From: Victivallaceae bacterium
Lineage (GTDB): Bacteria > Verrucomicrobiota > Lentisphaeria > Victivallales > Victivallaceae
Assembly (NCBI GenBank): GCA_028717165.1
Contig: JAQUOK010000078.1
Coordinates: 1 to 9,125 of the forward strand
Direction: 5' to 3'
Length of the DNA stretch: 9,125 nt
Numbering within the stretch: position 1 is the first letter of the stretch; every line of letters begins with the position of its first letter. A program made the position numbers and the translations under genes. The notes under the pieces were generated by a model. The model saw only the letters and a list, made by a program, of their open reading frames with translations, was not told where the DNA came from and did no database searches. Positions 5,255 to 9,125 of the stretch are shown here, in pieces.

Positions 5255-7906
5255 GTGAGCGATATAAACTTAACGCCGATGATGAAGCAATATCAGCAGT
5301 CAAAAAAGGAAATTCCTGAAGACGCTATCCTGCTGTTCAGAATGGGCGATTTTTACGAAATGTTCTTTGAGGATGCGGACAAGGCCAGCAGGATCATGAA
5401 TATAACCCTGACCAAACGCGGCGGCGTACCGATGGCGGGTTTCCCTTATCATTCACTCGAAAAACATCTCCCTATTCTGCTTAAAGCCGGAGTCAAGGTT
5501 GCCATCGCCGAACAGATGGAAGACCCCAGGCTCGCGAAGGGCCTGGTAAAACGCCAGATCACGCGGATAATTACTCCCGGAACCGTTATCGACGACGCGG
5601 CGCTTATGCCGGATAAAAACAATTTTCTGGCCGCGCTCGTTGAGGCCAAAGGCAAATTCGGCCTGGCTTCGCTGGATATAAGCACCGGGGCATTCAAAGT
5701 GACCGAACTCAATTCCATTGACAAAGTTGAAACGGAAATGGCCAGGCTCGGAGCCAAAGAATGCATACTGCCTGAAGATGAATATGAAAAATGGAAAAAA
5801 GAAAAAAAATTTCCGCTTGCCGATAAAACCTTTATCTGGACGCCGCTCGACAGTTGGATATTCTCTTTTGATGTCGCGGAAGAATTACTGAAAAGGCAGT
5901 TTAAAGCCGCATCCCTGGACGGTTTCGGCTGCCGCGGCCTGAAAGCGGCGGTATGCGCGGCGGGCGCGGTTCTGCATTATGCCATCGAAAACCTCCGCCG
6001 GGACGCCAACCACGTCAGAAAACTTTTCGTTTATAATGACAGCGCCTATCTTGAGCTCGATTCCATTTCCCAGCGTAACCTCGAACTGGTCGAACCGATG
6101 TCCGGCGGCAGCAAAGCGAATACGCTTCTGGGCGTGCTGGACAAAACGGTAACTTCAATGGGCTGCCGCCTGCTCCGGGACTGGATTTTGCGGCCGCTTT
6201 TCAGGAAGGACGGAATTACGGCCCGGCTGGATGCGGTGGAAATCCTGCGCGACGATCCTCTGACCCTGGCGGAACTGCGCGAGACCATCGGGACGGTACG
6301 TGATATCGAACGTATTATCACGCGTCTTAACGTCGGCGCCGCCAATGCCCGGGATACGCTCGCACTGGCGAACGGTCTGGCCATGATCCCGCCGGTGAAG
6401 ACCCTTTTAAATAATTTTGACGCCGTTCTTTTCAATGAACTGCAGGAACAGCTTCATGAGCTGCCGGAATTGACCGGACGCATCTTTGATACGCTGGCGG
6501 ATGAGCCGCCGGCGACTTTGACTGACGGCGGCATAATCCGCCCGGGATTCAATGCCGAGCTTGACGAACTGCGCAGCGCTTCCACCGAAGGCAAAAACTG
6601 GCTGAGCAATATTCAGAAAAAAGAACAGGAGCGCAGCGGAATTAAAAACCTCAAAGTCAGATATAACAAGGTTTTCGGTTATTACATTGAAGTCAGCAAA
6701 TCGAATCTGGACATGGTGCCGGAAGATTATGTCCGCAAACAGACCCTGGTTAACGGGGAGAGATTCATTACTCCGGAGCTCAAGGAAATTGAAAGCAAAA
6801 TCCTCGGAGCCGAAGACAAATCCAAAGCCCTGGAGTATCAGCTTTTCCAGAGCCTCCGGGATTTCGTGCTCGAGTATACCGGCAGAATACAGGAAAGCGC
6901 GGCGGCTCTGGCCAAGGCCGACGTTATCTGCGCCCTGGCGGAATGCGCCCGGGTTTATTCCTATGTGCGCCCGCACATCGAGGAAAATGAAACCTTGATC
7001 ATCAAAGGCGGCAGACATCCTGTCCTCGATGCGGTGATGCAGGGCGAACGCTTTGTCCCGAATGATACTTTGCTCGACGGCGACGAAAACCGCATAATGA
7101 TCATTACCGGCCCCAACATGGCCGGCAAATCCACCTACATCAGGCAGACCGCCATGCTGGTGCTGATGGCGCAAATGGGTTCCTTCATACCTGCCGACAG
7201 CGCGGTTATAGGACTGGTTGACCGGATATTCACCAGGGTCGGAGCGGCCGATGATATTTCCCGCGGGCAAAGTACTTTCATGGTGGAAATGGTGGAAACC
7301 GCCAACATCCTCAATCACGTTAGCGACAAAAGCCTGGTCATCCTGGATGAAATCGGCAGAGGCACAAGCACTTTCGACGGGCTGAGCATTGCCTGGGCTG
7401 TTGCGGAGTTTCTCCACGATACGTCCGGAAGTCAGGCACGGACACAGTTTGCGACGCATTATCACGAATTGACGGAAATGGCTTTGACCCGGCGCGGCGT
7501 TAAAAATTACAACATAGCGGTCAAGGAATACGGCGATAAGATAATTTTTCTGCGCCAGATCGTTCCGGGCGGTACCGATAAAAGTTACGGGATCCATGTG
7601 GCGAAGCTTGCCGGACTGCCGGATTCGATAATTGAACGCGCCAACGAAATACTCGAAAACCTCGAAAATTCCGCAATGACTAAAAACGGCGACGTCGTCC
7701 TGGCAATGCACCATAATAACGGCAACCCGGTTAAGTACTCCGCCGACTTCGATGAAAATACGGGCGGTTTCTTCGGTGTCACCGAGTCCGCAAAAAATCA
7801 ACCGGCCAAACCGGTTGAAAAACCGGAATCAGTTCCGGTTCCTGTTCAAACTTGCGAAAAAGAAAAAGATGAGCAACCGGAATCGTTCCAGCCGATGCTT
7901 TTCTGA
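5255..7906 (+). CDS. mutS: DNA mismatch repair protein MutS
   Basis: MutS binds base mismatches and small loops as a dimer and uses ATP to recruit MutL. From the GTG start the product is 883 aa, close to the usual 850-880. The N-terminus LTPMMKQY and GDFYE (31-35) contain the Phe33-x-Glu35 mismatch-wedge motif. The connector, lever and clamp domains follow, with FGYYIEV at 474-480. The ATPase has Walker A GPNMAGKST (619-627), Walker B ILDE with Asp698-Glu699, the GRGTSTFDG signature, FATHYHEL, and the C-terminal SYGIHVAKLAGLP helix-turn-helix (777 onward). The last 60 or so residues are a Pro/Val/Glu-rich linker ending in QPMLF (879-883), which resembles the beta-clamp-binding motif. All key residues are present, so the enzyme should be active. 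The longer frame from 5171 adds MFFPANSG..., which does not look like MutS and would overlap the promoter. It is a single-gene unit with no mutL nearby. Confidence 0.97.
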   Translation: MSDINLTPMMKQYQQSKKEIPEDAILLFRMGDFYEMFFEDADKASRIMNITLTKRGGVPMAGFPYHSLEKHLPILLKAGVKVAIAEQMEDPRLAKGLVKRQITRIITPGTVIDDAALMPDKNNFLAALVEAKGKFGLASLDISTGAFKVTELNSIDKVETEMARLGAKECILPEDEYEKWKKEKKFPLADKTFIWTPLDSWIFSFDVAEELLKRQFKAASLDGFGCRGLKAAVCAAGAVLHYAIENLRRDANHVRKLFVYNDSAYLELDSISQRNLELVEPMSGGSKANTLLGVLDKTVTSMGCRLLRDWILRPLFRKDGITARLDAVEILRDDPLTLAELRETIGTVRDIERIITRLNVGAANARDTLALANGLAMIPPVKTLLNNFDAVLFNELQEQLHELPELTGRIFDTLADEPPATLTDGGIIRPGFNAELDELRSASTEGKNWLSNIQKKEQERSGIKNLKVRYNKVFGYYIEVSKSNLDMVPEDYVRKQTLVNGERFITPELKEIESKILGAEDKSKALEYQLFQSLRDFVLEYTGRIQESAAALAKADVICALAECARVYSYVRPHIEENETLIIKGGRHPVLDAVMQGERFVPNDTLLDGDENRIMIITGPNMAGKSTYIRQTAMLVLMAQMGSFIPADSAVIGLVDRIFTRVGAADDISRGQSTFMVEMVETANILNHVSDKSLVILDEIGRGTSTFDGLSIAWAVAEFLHDTSGSQARTQFATHYHELTEMALTRRGVKNYNIAVKEYGDKIIFLRQIVPGGTDKSYGIHVAKLAGLPDSIIERANEILENLENSAMTKNGDVVLAMHHNNGNPVKYSADFDENTGGFFGVTESAKNQPAKPVEKPESVPVPVQTCEKEKDEQPESFQPMLF

Positions 7907-7946
7907 AACGTCTTCACGGATCCCAGTCCCATAAACTCTCCAGGTT

Positions 7947-7977
7947 ATGACCGGCGGCGTTTCAGAGAAACGGTCAT
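7947..7977 (+). terminator. Hairpin terminator after mutS
   Basis: CGTTTC (7958-7963) pairs with GAAACG (7967-7972) around an AGA loop, extended by ATGAC (7947-7951) with GTCAT (7973-7977) across a CGGCGG bulge. An alternative register pairs ATGACCG with CGGTCAT. The downstream DNA is AT-rich (ATAAAACAGCATAATTATTTT) but has no strong T-run right after the stem, so this may be a moderate terminator or an mRNA 3'-end stabilising structure. Confidence 0.5.
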
Positions 7978-8008
7978 ATAAAACAGCATAATTATTTTCA
8001 AAATATAA

Positions 8009-8154
8009 GTCCTCGCAGAGGACGGCATCTGATTAGCCTCGGGCCTAAACCCGTGGTTATGGATTCAACATATAATTCCAGCCTCCGCAGGATGGCGGCA
8101 CAAGACATGTTTACGCGTTTCCAACGGATTTCTGCCGCCGCTCTGCGAGGGCTG
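8009..8154. repeat. Mosaic of three hairpins with inverted ends (REP/BIME- or MITE-like)
   Basis: Three adjacent structures are visible. Hairpin 1 is GTCCTC-GCA-GAGGAC (8009-8023). Hairpin 2 has a CGGG/CCCG core (8040-8043 with 8050-8053), extended by CC/GG and A-G/T-T pairs to about 8034-8059. Hairpin 3 pairs 8079-8100 with 8133-8154 over 22 positions, with only two true mismatches and three G-T wobbles. One unit recurs three times: CCTCGCAGAGGACGGCA (8011-8027), CCTCCGCAGGATGGCGGCA (8082-8100), and an inverted copy at 8150-8133 reading CCTCGCAGAGCGGCGGCA on the minus strand. The first ten bases of copies 1 and 3 are identical. No coding frame spans it. The arrangement resembles REP/BIME-type extragenic palindromes, which REP-associated transposases mobilise; copy number cannot be judged here. 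Confidence 0.6.
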
Positions 8155-8323
8155 AATCTTTCGGTAATAACTATCTTTTAGATCTATCGATATAAGGACT
8201 CACCCAAAAAAGAGGAAAGTGCAAATAACTGACACAGAAATAAGAATGTAAATTTTATGGCACAAAGTGCAGAAGATGCTGAAAAAATTAACGATTTTAA
8301 CCAGACTGCTATTTCCGCTCCTG
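8155..8323. other. AT-rich intergenic DNA with no supportable gene
   Basis: Together with the mutS terminator and the hairpin mosaic, this completes the 417-bp gap between the convergent mutS and HAD genes. It is clearly more AT-rich than the flanking genes. A short frame opens at ATG 8257 (MAQSAEDAEKINDFNQTA...) and runs on antisense through the HAD gene to 8463. Its first 22 or so codons, before the HAD gene, look protein-like and faintly recall the N-terminus of GxxExxY-family proteins, so this may be a decayed fragment. It has no good Shine-Dalgarno, and the remaining codons are the complement of a real gene. Confidence 0.4.
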
Positions 8324-8992
8324 TCAGTTTAAAATATTTCTCAGGTCATCGACCACAAATATATCGTTTCTTTTCTGCTGCCGTTTTCTGTCAATTAATA
8401 CGGTATGTTCGATCCCGGCCTTACGGGGCATTTCGCAGTCGGCTTCGATATCGTCTCCGATGATCATCATTTCCTCCGGCCTGAAATTGCCCGCGGCGAT
8501 CAACTGTTTATAAAAATCCACACTGTTTTTGCGGAAACCAAGGTTATCCGGCCCGAAAAGTTCTGTAAAATACGATGAATGATCCCAATCGGAAACCCCG
8601 GCCGCACACAACACTGCATAAGCCCGACTCCGGTTGTTGCTGCTGCTGATGTAAAGATCATATCCGGCGGCCTTCAGAGTTTTAATCAATTCAACCGCGT
8701 CTTCGTAAACCTGTAAAAACTCCCTCTGAAAATCGGCAAGTTCCTTTCGATAAATTTCCAGTGGAGCGCCCAGTTCCGACGCGGTAAGAAACGGATTGAG
8801 AAAAGCATATTTTTTTTCCGTTTCCAATACTGCTTTCAGAGCTTCTGCATAACTGATTTTCCTGTTGCGGCAAATGAGTCCGGCCAGAACATATTCAAAA
8901 TATCCGACTTCACCGTATCCCAGAGTATTAACGGCAATGGTATTGTCGATGTCAAAAAAAATGCTGTTGATATTTTTGAATTTTGTAAGCAT
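8324..8992 (-). CDS. HAD-superfamily phosphatase (C1-cap type)
   Basis: The 222-aa protein carries all four haloacid-dehalogenase motifs. Motif I is FFDIDNT (12-18), with nucleophile Asp14 and acid/base Asp16. Motif II is LYISSSNN (113-120). Motif III is probably Lys155 in GFRKNSVDFY. Motif IV is IIGDDIEADC (177-186), with metal-binding Asp180 and Asp181/Asp185. The helical stretch between about residues 25 and 100 fits a C1 cap. These are cytoplasmic Mg2+-dependent phosphohydrolases of small phosphorylated metabolites; the second Asp and the cap suggest a phosphatase and not a dehalogenase. The substrate is not readable. The start is well set: GAGGA (minus strand, 9006-9002) lies 9 nt before the ATG and overlaps the TGA of the upstream gene, so the two are probably co-transcribed. 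The gene converges on mutS across a 417-bp gap. Confidence 0.88.
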   Translation of the reverse strand: MLTKFKNINSIFFDIDNTIAVNTLGYGEVGYFEYVLAGLICRNRKISYAEALKAVLETEKKYAFLNPFLTASELGAPLEIYRKELADFQREFLQVYEDAVELIKTLKAAGYDLYISSSNNRSRAYAVLCAAGVSDWDHSSYFTELFGPDNLGFRKNSVDFYKQLIAAGNFRPEEMMIIGDDIEADCEMPRKAGIEHTVLIDRKRQQKRNDIFVVDDLRNILN

Positions 8993-9004
8993 AATTTGTA
9001 ATCC

Positions 9005-9125
9005 TCAATCAAGCCCCAGCATGGCCATTACCGACGGATGGCGGTAAATGGATTTCCATTTGCAGTCTTCCGGTATCCGGTTATGCTTCATCATCGATTC
9101 GTACGGCGGCATCAGCGCGTAATCC
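9005..9125 (-). CDS. C-terminal end of an unidentified protein (5' part outside window)
   Basis: A minus-strand frame is open from the right edge to TGA at 9005-9007, encoding 39 complete codons: DYALMPPYESMMKHNRIPE followed by DCKWKSIYRHPSVMAMLGLD. I do not recognise the family. The composition (aromatic and charged residues, no low complexity) looks like a folded C-terminus. It is supported as a real gene by its position: its stop codon overlaps the Shine-Dalgarno of the HAD gene, with 12 bp between stop and ATG, a typical operon junction. Confidence 0.6.
   Translation of the reverse strand, partial: DYALMPPYESMMKHNRIPEDCKWKSIYRHPSVMAMLGLD

Noticed and set aside
6687..6998. 103-codon plus-strand frame inside mutS
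   Set aside because: It is an alternative frame of conserved MutS core sequence with no ribosome binding site or domain.
6407..7801. 464-codon open frame on the minus strand
   Set aside because: It is fully antisense to conserved MutS coding sequence, arises from codon bias in that gene, and its translation has no recognisable domain.
8227..8329. AACTGACA / TGTCAGTT inverted pair flanking the 8257 segment
   Set aside because: An 8-bp match separated by 87 bp is expected by chance, and the right copy lies inside the HAD coding end; no target duplication is seen.
8257..8463. 68-codon plus-strand ORF as a real gene
   Set aside because: Two-thirds of it is the complement of the HAD gene and it has no good Shine-Dalgarno; only the first 22 codons are mentioned, as a possible remnant.
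1..9125. CRISPR array, tRNA or rRNA genes, complete insertion sequence
   Set aside because: No regularly spaced direct repeats, no tRNA or rRNA signatures and no transposase frame were seen on either strand.

Overview
The window appears to be a chromosomal piece of a bacterium with roughly balanced G+C and many CCGG/GCCG words in its coding DNA. A canonical full-length MutS fixes the domain as Bacteria. The gene mix (a ceramidase-like hydrolase, an FGGY kinase, a divergent NagB-fold protein and an amidohydrolase in one cluster, plus an intergenic palindromic mosaic repeat) reminds me of the Planctomycetes-Verrucomicrobia-Chlamydiae group, perhaps Lentisphaerota. That placement is an impression from gene content and not a phylogenetic result.

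Region 1 (1-4267, + strand) is a tight four-gene operon that enters the window already in progress. It encodes the C-terminal part of a neutral ceramidase-family protein, a compact FGGY-family sugar kinase, a NagB/glucosamine-6-phosphate-deaminase-fold protein that has lost most of the residues NagB uses for phosphate binding and ring opening, and an amidohydrolase-2 family TIM-barrel hydrolase. The genes overlap by 14 bp or are separated by only about 15 bp. A kinase, an isomerase-fold protein and a metal hydrolase together suggest catabolism of an unusual sugar or polyol, with the substrate unknown. A hairpin terminator closes the operon.

Region 2 (about 4329-5098, + strand) is a single gene with its own promoter. 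Its product joins a short Phd/YefM-antitoxin-like N-terminus to a C-terminal DUF4357 domain through a charged linker encoded by several A-runs. No toxin or nuclease partner lies next to it. A possible 8-codon leader ORF with a better Shine-Dalgarno overlaps its start codon.

Region 3 (about 5191-7977, + strand) is mutS, encoding the DNA mismatch-recognition ATPase. It has its own sigma70-like promoter with a perfect 7-2-7 palindrome sitting exactly between the -35 and -10 boxes, which is a candidate operator. MutS is complete (883 aa from a GTG start) and ends in a candidate sliding-clamp-binding pentapeptide. A hairpin terminator follows.

Region 4 (7907-8323) is non-coding. It holds the mutS terminator, then a roughly 146-bp mosaic of three hairpins built from three related copies of one unit (REP/BIME- or MITE-like), then an AT-rich stretch with no gene I can support.

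Region 5 (8324-9125, - strand) contains a HAD-superfamily phosphatase and, immediately upstream of it in the same transcriptional direction, the last 39 codons of an unidentified protein. It converges on mutS.
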